Origin: an uncultured Thermoguttaceae bacterium
Lineage (GTDB): Bacteria; Planctomycetota; Planctomycetia; Pirellulales; Thermoguttaceae
DNA: 64,000 nt
NCBI GenBank assembly: GCA_937951625.1
Contig: CALFBP010000004.1
Location: 1-64,000 of the forward strand
Reading direction: 5' to 3'
A program made the translations under genes and the position numbers. Within the stretch, counting starts at the first letter, position 1, and every line of letters starts with the position of its first letter. Of this stretch, positions 51,969 to 61,776 are shown piece after piece. The notes beneath the pieces were generated by a model, which did not search any database, was not told the origin of the DNA, and saw only the letters and a list, made by a program, of their open reading frames with translations.

Positions 51969-53744
51969 TCACGCCGACACGTGGAACTGCCCGATCAAGC
52001 CGTGGATCTGCTCCGCCAAAGCGGCGAGATTGTCGCCGGCCGAACGGGTCAGGTCGGCATCGGCTGCCGTTCGTCGGGCGTTGGTGTCCACCCCAGCGAT
52101 GTTCCGCGTCACCTCTTGCGCGGCCGTGGCGGTTTCGGCGATGTTGGCGGCCACGGTCTCGGCGCTGATCGAGGCCTCGGAGACGTTCCTCGCGATCTCG
52201 CGCGTGGTGATGCTTTGTTCTTCGACGGCAGACGCGATGGTGCGGGAGACTTCGTTGACCTTGGCGACGACGTCGCTGATCTCGGTGATCGCCCGCACGG
52301 CTTCCTGAGCCGAGTTCTGAATGGCCTCGATTCGCGCTCGGATGTTTTCCGTTGCCTCGCCGGTCTGTCGGGCAAGCTGCTTGACCTCGGTGGCGACGAC
52401 GGCGAAACCTTTGCCAGCGTCTCCGGCCCGGGCGGCCTCGATCGTGGCGTTGAGCGCCAGGAGGTTGGTCTGCTCGGCGATATCCTGGATCAGCTCGATC
52501 ACCGCGCCGATTTCGGTGGCGGCCTGGCCGAGTTGCCCGATCTTCGCGCTGCTGGTTTGGGCGAGCTGGGCGGCGCCATCGGCCACGGTGGCCGCTTTCT
52601 CGGCGCTGCGGGCCACTTCGCTGATGGCCTCGGTCATTTGCTCGACCGAAGTGGCCACGGTGCGGACGTTGACCAACATCTGCTCGGTCGAGGCGGCCAT
52701 GCTCCGCATGTTGGTGGCCATTTCCTCGGCGGCGGCGGCCACGGAGCCCGACTTGTCGGTGGTTTCCGCCGCGCCGGCGGCAAGCTGGGCCGCGGTCTGA
52801 GTGAGGGCGCTCGAGGCGCTGGTGAGTTGTGTGCTACACGTTTCCATCTCCCCGATCATTCCGCGGAGCTTATCGATCAGACTGTTCACCGCGCTGCGCA
52901 GTTCCCCCATTTCGTCGCTCGAGGTCACTTCCAGCCGTTGACTGAGATCGCCCTCCGCAAGCCGTTTGAAGGCGGCGACGCTGTCGCGGACGGGAACGGT
53001 GATGGAGCGAGTGACGAGGAGGAACAAGACGGCTGCCGCTATGGCCACGAACAATGCCACGATCACGGCCTCCTTGCGGATCGATGCGGCCGCCTTGGCA
53101 TCGGCCTCGTCCAGCGATTGCACCACTTCGAACGCTCCATGAACCTCGCCTTCCTTCCAGCCTTCCATGGGTCCGCCCGTGGGATCGAGGCCGCGGTCGT
53201 TACCCCAGAGCGTCTTGGACTGTGCCGGGTCGCCGTGGCACAACAGGCATTCTCTCGTCAGCCGGATGGGACGAAAGTAGCGAATCGCGTTGCGCGCTTT
53301 GTCGAATTCGAAATGCTCGGTCAAGGTGGGGTCGGCGGCGAAGAGGCTCAACACCCGCGATTCGAGTTCATCCGGCGCATTTTTGGGATTGCGCGGATTC
53401 TTCTTCGGCACTCGGAATTCGTATCCGCCTTCGGCCGCTGTGGTCATGGCGGTTTTCCAAGCCGTAACGACGGGAACGGCGGCCAGCACTTTGTCGAATT
53501 CGCCCTTGCGGGCCCAATCGATCAACCGTTCCTCGTCGAAGAGCCCCAGCTTCCATTTTCGAGCCATTTCTTCCCGGAACGATTCGGCATTCAACGCGAC
53601 GCTCCGGGCCCGCGCTAAGGCTTCCTGTTCAAAGTGGTCCCGAGTGTTTCGGTAGTTCTGCCAGAACAGCACGGCGCAGACGACTACCAGCAGCGAGGCG
53701 GAAATGGCGACGATCTTTCGGCGGAGATTCCAGTGGCGAAACAC
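51969..53744 (-). CDS. Methyl-accepting chemotaxis protein with predicted haem-binding Tll0287-like domain
   Basis: GTG 53744 is chosen because AAGGA lies about 9 bases upstream and the chain then starts MFRHWNLRRKIVAISASLL. The 591-residue receptor has a transmembrane helix at 11-28 and a periplasmic DUF3365/Tll0287-like domain with a c-type haem motif Cys166-x-x-Cys169-His170 (ECLLCHGDPA). A second transmembrane helix follows (VALFVAIAAAVLFLLV), then HAMP and a signalling domain with the hairpin tip IAEQTNLLALNATIEAARAG. Haem suggests sensing of redox state or of O2, NO or CO. No CheR-tethering pentapeptide is present at the C terminus. Confidence 0.92.
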   Translation of the reverse strand: MFRHWNLRRKIVAISASLLVVVCAVLFWQNYRNTRDHFEQEALARARSVALNAESFREEMARKWKLGLFDEERLIDWARKGEFDKVLAAVPVVTAWKTAMTTAAEGGYEFRVPKKNPRNPKNAPDELESRVLSLFAADPTLTEHFEFDKARNAIRYFRPIRLTRECLLCHGDPAQSKTLWGNDRGLDPTGGPMEGWKEGEVHGAFEVVQSLDEADAKAAASIRKEAVIVALFVAIAAAVLFLLVTRSITVPVRDSVAAFKRLAEGDLSQRLEVTSSDEMGELRSAVNSLIDKLRGMIGEMETCSTQLTSASSALTQTAAQLAAGAAETTDKSGSVAAAAEEMATNMRSMAASTEQMLVNVRTVATSVEQMTEAISEVARSAEKAATVADGAAQLAQTSSAKIGQLGQAATEIGAVIELIQDIAEQTNLLALNATIEAARAGDAGKGFAVVATEVKQLARQTGEATENIRARIEAIQNSAQEAVRAITEISDVVAKVNEVSRTIASAVEEQSITTREIARNVSEASISAETVAANIAETATAAQEVTRNIAGVDTNARRTAADADLTRSAGDNLAALAEQIHGLIGQFHVSA

Positions 53745-53832
53745 GAATTTGGTCCTTTCTTGTTGATGCCTTCGAGGAAGCGCCGGCAAGTCCAGCGCGG
53801 AACGCTTGCAAGTCCTACGATTCCCAGTAGCA

Positions 53833-54354
53833 TTACGACGGTCCTGCCCTGGTCAGGGAAGCATCGCGAGAGTTTTGCGGCGCGGCTGCCTCCTCTTCCA
53901 AAACAAGAAGCTGTTCGATGTCCAGGATAGCCAGGATACCGCTCTCCAGGTTGCAGACGCCGCGGAGGAAGCGGCCTTGGCGTTGGGCGAGGTTGGCGGG
54001 CGGCGGCTCGATGTCTTCGCGGAAGACAGACACCACGTCGCCGATCCGATCGACAAGCAGTCCCACGCGCTCCCCGCCCCAGCGCACCACCAAGTTGCAC
54101 GTCTGCCGTGTGACGACCGCCGGTTCATAACCGAGAATCAATCGCGGGTCGATCACCGTGACCACTTCGCCACGGAGGTTCATCACCCCGCGAACGCACA
54201 GTGGAGCGTGAGGCACCGGCGTCAGGTCCACGGAGCGGTGGATCTCGTCGACCTCGTCGATTGGAATCCCTAGACGGTCGTCCTCGATGACGAAGGTCGC
54301 TAACTCCACGCATTCGTTTCCACGCACGGACGGGGCAACGAGTTCCGTGTTCAT
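53833..54354 (-). CDS. cheW: CheW coupling protein
   Basis: The 173-residue protein is a single CheW domain (LATFVIEDDRLGIPIDEVDE, VRGVMNLRGEVVTVIDPRL, GLLVDRIGDVVSV). It links the chemoreceptor to CheA. The ATG at 54354 overlaps the cheA stop by four bases (ATGA). The chemoreceptor gene follows 88 bases downstream. Confidence 0.95.
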   Translation of the reverse strand: MNTELVAPSVRGNECVELATFVIEDDRLGIPIDEVDEIHRSVDLTPVPHAPLCVRGVMNLRGEVVTVIDPRLILGYEPAVVTRQTCNLVVRWGGERVGLLVDRIGDVVSVFREDIEPPPANLAQRQGRFLRGVCNLESGILAILDIEQLLVLEEEAAAPQNSRDASLTRAGPS

Positions 54355-57062
54355 GACTTCCTCCCGGTCGCGGCCCGTGACGAGGATGTCTTCAGGAGCC
54401 GGGCCATCGTGGCCATCAGTTGTTCCCGATCGAGTTTGATGTGATACTCATTGATTCCCGCTTGCCGTCCGCGGCGGATGTCTTCATCGCCGGCTAAGGA
54501 ACTGACCGCGATGATGGGCAAGTTGGCGAAGCGTCGCTCGCCGCGGATGCGTTGGGCGAGCTCCAGCCCATTCACATTGGGCATCTCGATGTCGGTGACC
54601 ACCGCGTCGAAATGATGATTCGGATCGGTCAGCAGTTCCCAGGCAACGGCCCCATCCTCGGCTGCCTGGACCTCATAACCCTCGGTCTTGAAAAACCCAA
54701 CCAATTGCTTGCGGAAGAAATCGGAATCTTCAGCCACCAGGATTCGCGGAGCCGAGCCGTTTGGGGTGGGAATCGCGGGCCGGGACTGATACCAGTCGGG
54801 GCGAAGTTTTCGGGCCAGCTCATGAAGGTCCACCAACCGCACGGTCATGCCCTCGAAGACCATCGAGCCGGAGATGCCGGGTTCGCGGAAGGTCTCGGTA
54901 TCGACCTGGGTGGGAACCGAGCGGATGTCCACGATTTCCGGCACGATCAAGCCCGCCTCACGCCCCGCGGTCGAAAACACGGCGACGTAGAGCTTGGGTT
55001 TCGCCGGCCGGGGTCTACAATTCACGCCCTCTTCCAAACTGAAGACCGGCAGCGTCCCTCCCCGGTATTGCAGAATCTGGTGTCCGCCAACTCGGTCGAG
55101 GTGATCGGCGCGCACCCGCTCCAGTCGGGCGACGATCTCCATGGGGATGCCGAAGTATTCGGAGGGATGATTGCTGAACAGCAGCAATGACTGCATGTCG
55201 CGAAGTCCGGCGTTGCTTGGTCCCTCGGCGCTTGAGTCCGTTTTGGGCATCGCCAAACGCATGTGCGAAGCGATCCCGGCGATGTCCAGGATCAGCGCCA
55301 CCTTGCCATCGCCGAGAATGGTGGCCCCGGCCAGGCAGACGCTGCGCTTCATGTGCCGCCCCAAGGGCTTGACCACGATTTCCTCCGAATCGCACAAGCC
55401 TTCGACCACAAGTCCGTAGCGCAAGCTGCCGGCCTCGACGACAATGATGTTCGAGGCTTTCGAGGGAGGGCCTTCGCGCGCCGCGCAGCGACCTAAAGCC
55501 ACGTCGAGCCGCACCAAGGGTAGGAGCGTGTCGCGGAGCCGGAAGACCTCCGCGCCTTGGACGCGCTGGAAGCTTTGGGCTGCGTCGCGGGCTTTGACGC
55601 GGACCAGTTCCCGGATGTTCGTTTGAGGAATGGCGTACCGCCGCGGGCCGCAGCACCGCACCACCAGGGCCGGGATGATCGCCAGGGTCAACGGCAGCCG
55701 GACGTCGATCGTCGTGCCTTTGCCCAGGTGGGTTTCCACCGCGACCGTCCCACCGAGCCGTTCGATGTTGGTCTTCACCACGTCCATGCCCACGCCCCGC
55801 CCGCTTACGGAAGTGACTTTCTCGGCCGTCGACAATCCGGGACGGAAGATCAACATCAGGGCCTCGCGATCGCTCATGGCCCGGGCCTGGTCGGGCGTGA
55901 GGATGCCTTGGGCGACTGCTTTTTCCTTGAGTTTGGCGGCGTCGATTCCTCGGCCGTCGTCGCAGATTTGGATGCTCACCTTGCCCGCCTGATGGAACGC
56001 TCGCAGCGCCACCGTGCCCACGGGAGACTTGCCCGCCTTGATTCGGACATCGGGTGGCTCGATGCCGTGATCTACCGCGTTGCGCACGAGGTGCGTCAAG
56101 GGGTCGCCAATGGCCTCGATGATCGACTTGTCCAGTTCGACCTCTTGCCCCTCGATCGTTAACTGGCATTGCTTGCCAAGCGCGTTGCTCAGGTCGCGGA
56201 TCACCCGCGGAAATCGGCTGAACACGGCGCCGACGGGCTGCAAGCGGGTCTGCATGATGGTCTCTTGCAGCTCGCTTGTCACTTGATTCACTCGCCCCAC
56301 CACCGTGCCCCACGCCGAGGAATCGCCCGAATTTGCGGTCTGCAACAATTGGTTTCGTGCGAGGACCAGCTCGCCGGCGAGGGTCATCAGCCGGTCGAGG
56401 ATTTGAACTCCCACGCGAATGCTGCTTTCGGCGAGGGGACTTGGCGAAGAGGTTTTCGACTCGCGCGCAGCCGTCTCGCCGAGGTTAGGCGCGGGAGAGA
56501 CCGGGACCTGGCACGCAGGAGGCGGCATTTCAGCGGCGGAGGGCCGCGATTGAGTCCCCTCGGCCACCACCTCTTCCACGAGGCCCTCCACGACTTCCAA
56601 TTGCCGCTCCGTGCCGGTCGTCGCCTCTTGTTGACTAGGAACGACGCCGGCTTGGACCGGCGGAGCGGACGTCGCCTCGCCGGAGGCCACGGCGCGAAGT
56701 TCCGCCACGTGCTGCGAAACATCGACCTCGTTGGAATGTTCCACGTCCTCGATCATGCCCCGCAGCCGATCCGCCGCCCGCAACAACACGTCCGTGACCG
56801 CCGGCTTCGGCACGAGCTGGCGATTGCGAATCAGATTGAGGACATTTTCCATCTCGTGGGCGAGGCCCTGGACCTGGGAAAAACCAAAAAAGCCCGCCGC
56901 GCCCTTAATCGAGTGAACCGCGCGGAAGACCTTGTTCACCAAGTCGCTGTCGATGTTCTCGCCGCAGGCCTCGATCGCCAGCAGTTCGTTCTCGATGTTC
57001 GCCAGGTGTTCCCGCGATTCGACGACAAACTCGCCGATGATGTCCTTGTCGTCCAGCGACAT
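54351..57062 (-). CDS. cheA: Hybrid chemotaxis histidine kinase CheA with receiver domain
   Basis: The 903-residue kinase has an N-terminal Hpt domain with the phospho-acceptor His50 (FRAVHSIKGAAGFFG), a long Pro/Glu-rich linker and a dimerisation helix pair. The ATPase domain shows the N-box LTHLVRNAVDHGIEPP, DDGRGID and GRGVGMDVVKTN. Two CheW-like regulatory regions follow; the second begins SLLLFSNHPSEYFGIPMEIV. The C-terminal receiver domain has its Asp in AVVTDIEMPNVNG. Such hybrids can use the receiver as a phosphate sink in place of CheY, which is not encoded here. It is the first gene of the cheA-cheW-mcp-cheB-cheR operon. Confidence 0.95.
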   Translation of the reverse strand: MSLDDKDIIGEFVVESREHLANIENELLAIEACGENIDSDLVNKVFRAVHSIKGAAGFFGFSQVQGLAHEMENVLNLIRNRQLVPKPAVTDVLLRAADRLRGMIEDVEHSNEVDVSQHVAELRAVASGEATSAPPVQAGVVPSQQEATTGTERQLEVVEGLVEEVVAEGTQSRPSAAEMPPPACQVPVSPAPNLGETAARESKTSSPSPLAESSIRVGVQILDRLMTLAGELVLARNQLLQTANSGDSSAWGTVVGRVNQVTSELQETIMQTRLQPVGAVFSRFPRVIRDLSNALGKQCQLTIEGQEVELDKSIIEAIGDPLTHLVRNAVDHGIEPPDVRIKAGKSPVGTVALRAFHQAGKVSIQICDDGRGIDAAKLKEKAVAQGILTPDQARAMSDREALMLIFRPGLSTAEKVTSVSGRGVGMDVVKTNIERLGGTVAVETHLGKGTTIDVRLPLTLAIIPALVVRCCGPRRYAIPQTNIRELVRVKARDAAQSFQRVQGAEVFRLRDTLLPLVRLDVALGRCAAREGPPSKASNIIVVEAGSLRYGLVVEGLCDSEEIVVKPLGRHMKRSVCLAGATILGDGKVALILDIAGIASHMRLAMPKTDSSAEGPSNAGLRDMQSLLLFSNHPSEYFGIPMEIVARLERVRADHLDRVGGHQILQYRGGTLPVFSLEEGVNCRPRPAKPKLYVAVFSTAGREAGLIVPEIVDIRSVPTQVDTETFREPGISGSMVFEGMTVRLVDLHELARKLRPDWYQSRPAIPTPNGSAPRILVAEDSDFFRKQLVGFFKTEGYEVQAAEDGAVAWELLTDPNHHFDAVVTDIEMPNVNGLELAQRIRGERRFANLPIIAVSSLAGDEDIRRGRQAGINEYHIKLDREQLMATMARLLKTSSSRAATGRKS

Positions 57063-57230
57063 GTTGTCTGTCTCTTGGGTCGAGGGATGAAGTGGCTTTA
57101 AGCAAAACTAGGTTATCGTGGGGCACGCGTTTTCGGAGAAATCGCGACTCCGGGGATGGCGCAACGTTACATTTTTCACGGCGGTAGCGATTGTGCCGGC
57201 TGCGCTGGGGCGGGCAGCGAGGGGTTTGTG

Positions 57231-57249
57231 AAGCCGCCAGGGCGGCTTT
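57231..57249. repeat. Perfect short palindrome upstream of the ATP-grasp fragment
   Basis: AAGCCGCC and GGCGGCTT form an eight-base inverted repeat with a two-base centre, followed by TTG. It lies just before the point where similarity to the ATP-grasp family begins and could mark a deletion junction or an old terminator. Confidence 0.35.
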
Positions 57250-57254
57250 GCCCC

Positions 57255-57653
57255 GGCAGGGCCAATCTCCACCAAGGGGCCGTGGCGGCGGGAATTCATC
57301 TCCAGACAGGGAGAACCAGCGGCGGCGTGTGCAATAACCGCGCGACGGACGTCCAGCCCGATACTGGCGTTTCCCTGATGGGCCTCGCCATTCCGTGCTG
57401 GGACGAACTGTTGAACGCCGCCATGGACCTGGCCGACGCCTTGGAACTGGGCTATGTGGGAGTGGATTTCGTTCTGGACGCCGCGATCGGACCCGTGGTC
57501 CTGGAAGCCAATGCGCGGCCTGGACTGGCGATCCAAGTGGCCAATCGGCGTGGTCTGGGACCGCGTCTGGAACGCATCGCCGCTGAGCCTGAGGGGCCCA
57601 TCGCGCCCCCGCGACGCCGGGAACTCATCGCGATCCTCGCCGATCTGCCGTAA
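57255..57653 (+). pseudogene. C-terminal fragment of a sugar-transfer-type ATP-grasp protein
   Basis: From 57255 the frame reads GRANLHQGAVAAGIHLQTGR, then IPCWDELLNAAMDLADAL, GYVGVDFVLDAAIGPVVLE and ANARPGLAIQVANRRGLGP. These are the C-terminal motifs of RimK-like/ATPgrasp_ST ligases (the EANARPGLAIQ segment binds Mg-ATP). A family member needs about 150-200 more residues in front. The open frame extends only to 57156 and those residues (MAQRYIFHGG...) do not resemble the family, though SEGFVKPPGR could be a leftover VKP motif. I read it as a 5'-deleted pseudogene of about 133 matching residues. Confidence 0.6.
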
Positions 57654-57670
57654 AAACTTATCCTACTAGC

Positions 57671-57786
57671 TCCTTTCTCCCGTTTGCGGGGAGAGGGATT
57701 GGGGCAACGTGAACGCACGCGTTTTCTCGCGCCGTTTGCGAGCATCGTGGGCCCTCACCCTAACCCTCCCCCAGAGGGAGCGGGGA
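57671..57786. repeat. Cluster of short palindromes with a CCCTCACCCTAACCCTC-type dispersed repeat
   Basis: Three hairpins occur in 116 bases: TCTCCC/GGGAGA (57676-57694), CTCGC/GCGAG (57726-57742), and the run CCCTCACCCTAACCCTCCCC with CAGAGGGAGCGGGGA (57752-57786), whose halves pair around the CAGAGG turn. The last resembles an extragenic repeat seen in many unrelated bacterial genomes. It follows the ATP-grasp fragment. Confidence 0.55.
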
Positions 57787-57827
57787 CTTTTGAGATAGGC
57801 TTTAGGCGGCGGCGGCGGGAAGAGTGT

Positions 57828-59186
57828 TCAGACTTCCTCGGGCACGCCGTAATTCTTGCGATAATAGGGTTTGAGCAACTGGTTGGCGGCCGGGTTGTCG
57901 ACGAAGGTCTCGGTCTTCGCGTCGATCACCAGCCGCTGGTTGCCGGTGCGGTAGGCCACGTTGGCGAAATGTTCCCAACAGGCGCTCATGTGGCCCTGCT
58001 CGATGTCGCCGTTGGGCTTGCGTCGGGTGCGAATCGCGTCGATGAACTCAGGCAGGTGCCATTTATCGGGATGGTAGCCTTTGTCTTCGGCTACCTTTTT
58101 GCCGTCGGCCTCGAACACCTGCCAGCCGGCGCCGTGGCGACCCAAGTACATCATCCGCTTAGTGCCGTAGATTTCGATCCTGTCGGCATTCTGGGGCCAG
58201 TAGGGGAACTTCGTTCCGAAGCGGACCTCACTGGGCGACTTGATGTTGTACGGTGTGAAGCCCGTGTTGATAAAGCTCACCGCGAGCTTGTCGAGCTGGT
58301 AGGAGACGATCTGCACGTCGGGCATATCACCGCCATCGTCGAACTGATAGCGGCCACCAACGCATTGAACAACGCTAGGGTGGGGCGGATCGCCAAGCAC
58401 CAAGCGCGTCAAATCCAGCGTGTGGATGGCGTCCGAGGCGTTCCCGCCGGAAAAATCCCAATAGCCGTACCAGTTGCGATGCACATCCTGATTGTAGGGT
58501 CGCTCTCGGGCAGGACCGAGCCAGAGGTCCCAATCCAAGCCGGGAGGGACGGGGCTATCGGGCACGGGGCGTCGCGGGTATCCCCCCACCACGCTCCCCA
58601 GCATCCCGTACATGATGACATACAACACATTCCCCAACCCGCCCTCTCGGATGTAATCCCGGGCCGAAAAGGCATACGGCGCGCTACGATTTTGGAAACC
58701 TGCCTGAACAACTCGCTGGTACTTTCGCGCCGCTTCGATCATCTTCCGCCCCTCCCAGATCGACAATGAGATGTTCTTTTCCACGAACACGTCCTTGCCC
58801 GCCTGGCAGGCCCGGATCGTGGCGGGGGCGTGCCACTGCTCGGGCGTGGCGATCACCACGCCGTGGACGTCCTTGTCGTCGAACACTTTGCGCATGTCGG
58901 TCACAAAGGTGGGCGCCGAATGCTGGACTTTTTCGATTTGTTGAACGCCGCGCTGGCCGCGGGCCTCCTCGGGGTCGCAGACGTATTTGACCGTCACATC
59001 CGGAACGGCGAGCATCTTCAAGATGACGTCCATCCCACGGCCCCCAGCACCAATGAGCCCCAGCACCACCTTATTGCTCGGGGTACCAGCCTGCGCCATA
59101 GGCAAGCCGATCTGCGCCGCCGTCCCTGCCGCCGCCAGACCACCGACCGAGGAACCGAGAAAACGTCTGCGAGTGATGCTCGCCAT
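57828..59186 (-). CDS. Tat-exported Gfo/Idh/MocA family oxidoreductase
   Basis: ATG 59186 gives a 452-residue protein with a twin-arginine signal (SITRRRFLGSSVGGLAAAG). The Rossmann motif GLIGAGGRGMDVI and the segments VVIATPEQWHAP and FVEKNISLSI are typical; the last replaces the family's EKP by EKN. The C-terminal domain resembles the GFO_IDH_MocA fold (WYGYWDFSGGNASDAIHTLD). These exported enzymes are expanded in planctomycetes and act on sugars or glycosides with NAD(P)(H). The exact substrate is unknown. It stands alone. Confidence 0.88.
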   Translation of the reverse strand: MASITRRRFLGSSVGGLAAAGTAAQIGLPMAQAGTPSNKVVLGLIGAGGRGMDVILKMLAVPDVTVKYVCDPEEARGQRGVQQIEKVQHSAPTFVTDMRKVFDDKDVHGVVIATPEQWHAPATIRACQAGKDVFVEKNISLSIWEGRKMIEAARKYQRVVQAGFQNRSAPYAFSARDYIREGGLGNVLYVIMYGMLGSVVGGYPRRPVPDSPVPPGLDWDLWLGPARERPYNQDVHRNWYGYWDFSGGNASDAIHTLDLTRLVLGDPPHPSVVQCVGGRYQFDDGGDMPDVQIVSYQLDKLAVSFINTGFTPYNIKSPSEVRFGTKFPYWPQNADRIEIYGTKRMMYLGRHGAGWQVFEADGKKVAEDKGYHPDKWHLPEFIDAIRTRRKPNGDIEQGHMSACWEHFANVAYRTGNQRLVIDAKTETFVDNPAANQLLKPYYRKNYGVPEEV

Positions 59187-59337
59187 CGCATGACTCCTTG
59201 GACTACGTTGTGCCGCTTGCATTCCCAATCGAGAACCATGTTACCACAAAACGACACGTGAAAACATCAAGACGCACGAAGGGAAATGCGGCCAGTCTGA
59301 AACGAAGCGAAGGCCGTGACGGAGGGGGCAGAAAAGG

Positions 59338-60549
59338 CTATTCCGCCAGCGGCGAGCATGTTCCTGCCCACGCTTCCAGCATCTGAAACTGCCGCGTGAA
59401 GTCGTGTTCTTCGACGCCGTCTGGGCTCTTGAAGAAGCTGGCCAGAAAAGTCAACCGGCCGGTCTCGCCTCGCCGCCAGGCCAGGGCGGCGAATCGCGCC
59501 AAGTCAAGCACCAACGGAGCGGCCAAAAGCGAGTCGCAGCCTTGCCAGATGAACTGGAACGTCATGGGAGTGCCGAGGAACCCCTGAAAATGGACGTGGT
59601 CCCAGGCCGTCTTCCAGTCGCCCAGGCTTTCGATGTATTCGATCGAGACGTGCGTCTGCGGCCGATAGCCCAAGATTTCTCGCAGCAGGTGATCTTTGCT
59701 GGCCACCTTGGCCTGCTTGTTGGCGGGATCGGCCAGTACCTGACCGTCCATGTTGCCGAAAATATTGTGGCCTACCCAGCTCATCACGCGGAGGTTCCGC
59801 CGGGCGAACATGGGCGCCAGCACGCTTTTCAGCAGCGTTTCGCCCGTCTTGCCGTCGCGGCCCATGTGGCGGGTCTTTCGCAGCAGGGCCAACTCGTGGA
59901 TGGCGGGCGGGACCGAGCCCAACGAAGGCGTGAAATTGATGTACGAACAGCTCAAATCCAGGGCCGCGATGGCGTACAACGAGCTGGCCCGCAAGGGACA
60001 ACGACGTGGCCGCCGAAGCAGGCGCTGCAAATCAAGCCAACGCGTCGGCAAGGACGCATCGTCCACCGGCGGTTCGGTGGAGGCCACGTTGACCACGATG
60101 ACGTGCTCCACATCGTTCTGGCGAGCAAATTCCTTCAGGTCGTTTTGAACACGCTCGATGGCGTCGGCCGGCGGCTCGTGTTGGGGGACGTCGGGACCGG
60201 CCAGCGAAGCGATCGTCGCGCCCACATTCCAAGCGACGCCCGGCCGCAGGCGGCGGTCGATTCTTTCCAGTTCGGCTCGACATTGGGAAATCAGGCTGGA
60301 CTCGATTGCCCGACTCTCTGTCGCCAGGCGGAGGACTTCGTCCACGAGGCGGACGGGCCGAATCTCGTGGCCGCCGACCACGAAATCCTCCCAGGCGGGC
60401 AGTTCCAGATGGTGGAATCTCTCCAACTCGCTCACCAAACCCCAGGCAGGGGCCAACCGTTTCCGCAACGCGCAGAGGCCCAAAATGCTCGTGCAGGCCA
60501 CGCCCCCGCCGGCGCCGATGAGCCACAATCCGATCTTCGACTTCGCCAT
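59338..60549 (-). CDS. Myo-inositol-1-phosphate synthase-like protein
   Basis: ATG 60549 follows AGGA; the upstream in-frame part to 60672 is not conserved. The 403-residue protein has an N-terminal NAD-binding motif ([15 protein letters not shown]). Core motifs of the inositol-phosphate synthase family are [30 protein letters not shown] and [17 protein letters not shown]. The canonical enzyme converts glucose-6-phosphate to inositol-1-phosphate. This version is shorter than eukaryotic enzymes and its active site lysines cannot be fully aligned by eye. It may belong to a family branch with another substrate. It is divergent from the UDP-glucuronate decarboxylase gene. Confidence 0.8.
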   Translation of the reverse strand: MAKSKIGLWLIGAGGGVACTSILGLCALRKRLAPAWGLVSELERFHHLELPAWEDFVVGGHEIRPVRLVDEVLRLATESRAIESSLISQCRAELERIDRRLRPGVAWNVGATIASLAGPDVPQHEPPADAIERVQNDLKEFARQNDVEHVIVVNVASTEPPVDDASLPTRWLDLQRLLRRPRRCPLRASSLYAIAALDLSCSYINFTPSLGSVPPAIHELALLRKTRHMGRDGKTGETLLKSVLAPMFARRNLRVMSWVGHNIFGNMDGQVLADPANKQAKVASKDHLLREILGYRPQTHVSIEYIESLGDWKTAWDHVHFQGFLGTPMTFQFIWQGCDSLLAAPLVLDLARFAALAWRRGETGRLTFLASFFKSPDGVEEHDFTRQFQMLEAWAGTCSPLAE

Positions 60550-60636
60550 GAAAATCGTCCTGCATGCGGATTCGCGGGCCTTCACGCTTCGCGGCACTTC
60601 GGCCTGTGCCGGAAAGCGGCTGTATCGGCAACGTGC

Positions 60637-60666
60637 TTGTCGCCCCGCTCCGGAGCGTAGTATACT
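60637..60666 (+). promoter_or_regulatory. Sigma-70-type promoter for the UDP-glucuronate decarboxylase gene
   Basis: TTGTCG (60637-60642), an 18-base spacer and TATACT (60661-60666). The -10 box matches five of six consensus bases. The predicted start near 60673 leaves a leader of about 30 bases holding GAGGAAAG. Confidence 0.55.
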
Positions 60667-60703
60667 CGACATTTTTCCTACGGACTACACGAGGAAAGCG
60701 GCG

Positions 60704-61681
60704 ATGAGCGGCGCGCTGAAGCGGATTCTCGTCACTGGCGGGGCGGGCTTTCTTGGCTCGCATCTCTGCGAGCGTTTAGTCGAGCAAGGGCACGACGTGA
60801 TCTGCCTGGACAACTTTTTCACCAGCCAGAAATCCAACGTCGCGCACCTGCTGGACCGGCCGAACTTCGAACTCGTGCGGCACGACATCACGCTGCCGAT
60901 CTTCCTGGAAGTCGATGAGATTTACAACCTCGCCTGTCCGGCCGCGCCAGGGCATTACCAATACAACCCGATCAAGACCATGAAGACCTCGGTGATGGGG
61001 GCGATCAACGTGCTGGGCATGGCGAAGCGATGCCGGGCGAAAGTGTTGCAGGCCTCGACCAGCGAGGTCTACGGCGACCCCGAGGTCCACCCCCAGCCGG
61101 AACATTACCGGGGTGCCGTCAATCCGATCGGCCCCCGCGCCTGCTACGATGAGGGCAAGCGGGCCGCGGAAACGCTGTTCATGGACTACCACCGGATGAA
61201 TGGGGTGAACGTGCGGATCGTGCGGATCTTCAACACGTATGGCCCGCGCATGCACCCCTTCGACGGCCGCGTGATCTCGAATTTCATCCGCCAGGCCTTG
61301 GCCGGAGAGCCTCTTACCATTTTTGGCGACGGTTCGCAGACCCGCTCGTTTTGCTATCGCGACGATTTGATCGAAGGCATGATCCGCATGATGGGCGCGG
61401 ACGACGACTTCGTGGGGCCGGTGAACCTGGGCAACCCGACGGAATTCACCATCCGCGAGCTGGCCGAATGCATCCTCGAGCTGACCGGCTCGCGTTCGCG
61501 CCTGGTTTTCCAGCCTCTTCCTGCCGACGATCCCCGGCAGCGACGGCCGGACATCACCTTGGCCCGTCAGCGCCTCGGCTGGGAGCCGCGGGTTCCTCTC
61601 CGCGAAGGCCTGATCAAAACGATCGAGTGGTTCCGCTCGATCGACATCCGCCACTACCGGCCACCCACGCCGAATTATTGA
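60704..61681 (+). CDS. uxs: UDP-glucuronate decarboxylase (UDP-xylose synthase)
   Basis: ATG 60704 follows GAGGAAAG. The 325-residue extended SDR has the NAD motif [10 protein letters not shown] (11-20), catalytic segment [10 protein letters not shown], and Tyr148-x3-Lys152 (YDEGK). The stretch [20 protein letters not shown] is characteristic of UDP-glucuronate decarboxylases. It makes UDP-xylose for surface polysaccharide. A C-terminal [11 protein letters not shown] ends the chain. It is monocistronic, convergent with fliA. Confidence 0.93.
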   Translation: MSGALKRILVTGGAGFLGSHLCERLVEQGHDVICLDNFFTSQKSNVAHLLDRPNFELVRHDITLPIFLEVDEIYNLACPAAPGHYQYNPIKTMKTSVMGAINVLGMAKRCRAKVLQASTSEVYGDPEVHPQPEHYRGAVNPIGPRACYDEGKRAAETLFMDYHRMNGVNVRIVRIFNTYGPRMHPFDGRVISNFIRQALAGEPLTIFGDGSQTRSFCYRDDLIEGMIRMMGADDDFVGPVNLGNPTEFTIRELAECILELTGSRSRLVFQPLPADDPRQRRPDITLARQRLGWEPRVPLREGLIKTIEWFRSIDIRHYRPPTPNY

Positions 61682-61776
61682 TCGCCTGAGGGGCTTTTTA
61701 CCAACGGCACGGCCTTTGCGAGGGCTGCTCGTGGCGGCGAGGGCGGCGGACGCGCGGCCCATCGCGAGAGGGTCGC

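Noticed and set aside
57063-57160. A sigma-28 promoter (GATAA box) upstream of cheA
   Set aside because: CACGATAA is present on the minus strand, but the TAAA element at the required distance is missing.
61682-61712. A terminator after the UDP-glucuronate decarboxylase gene (GCCTGAGGGGC followed by TTTTT)
   Set aside because: The stem is only four pairs with a wobble and a three-base loop, too weak to list as a feature.
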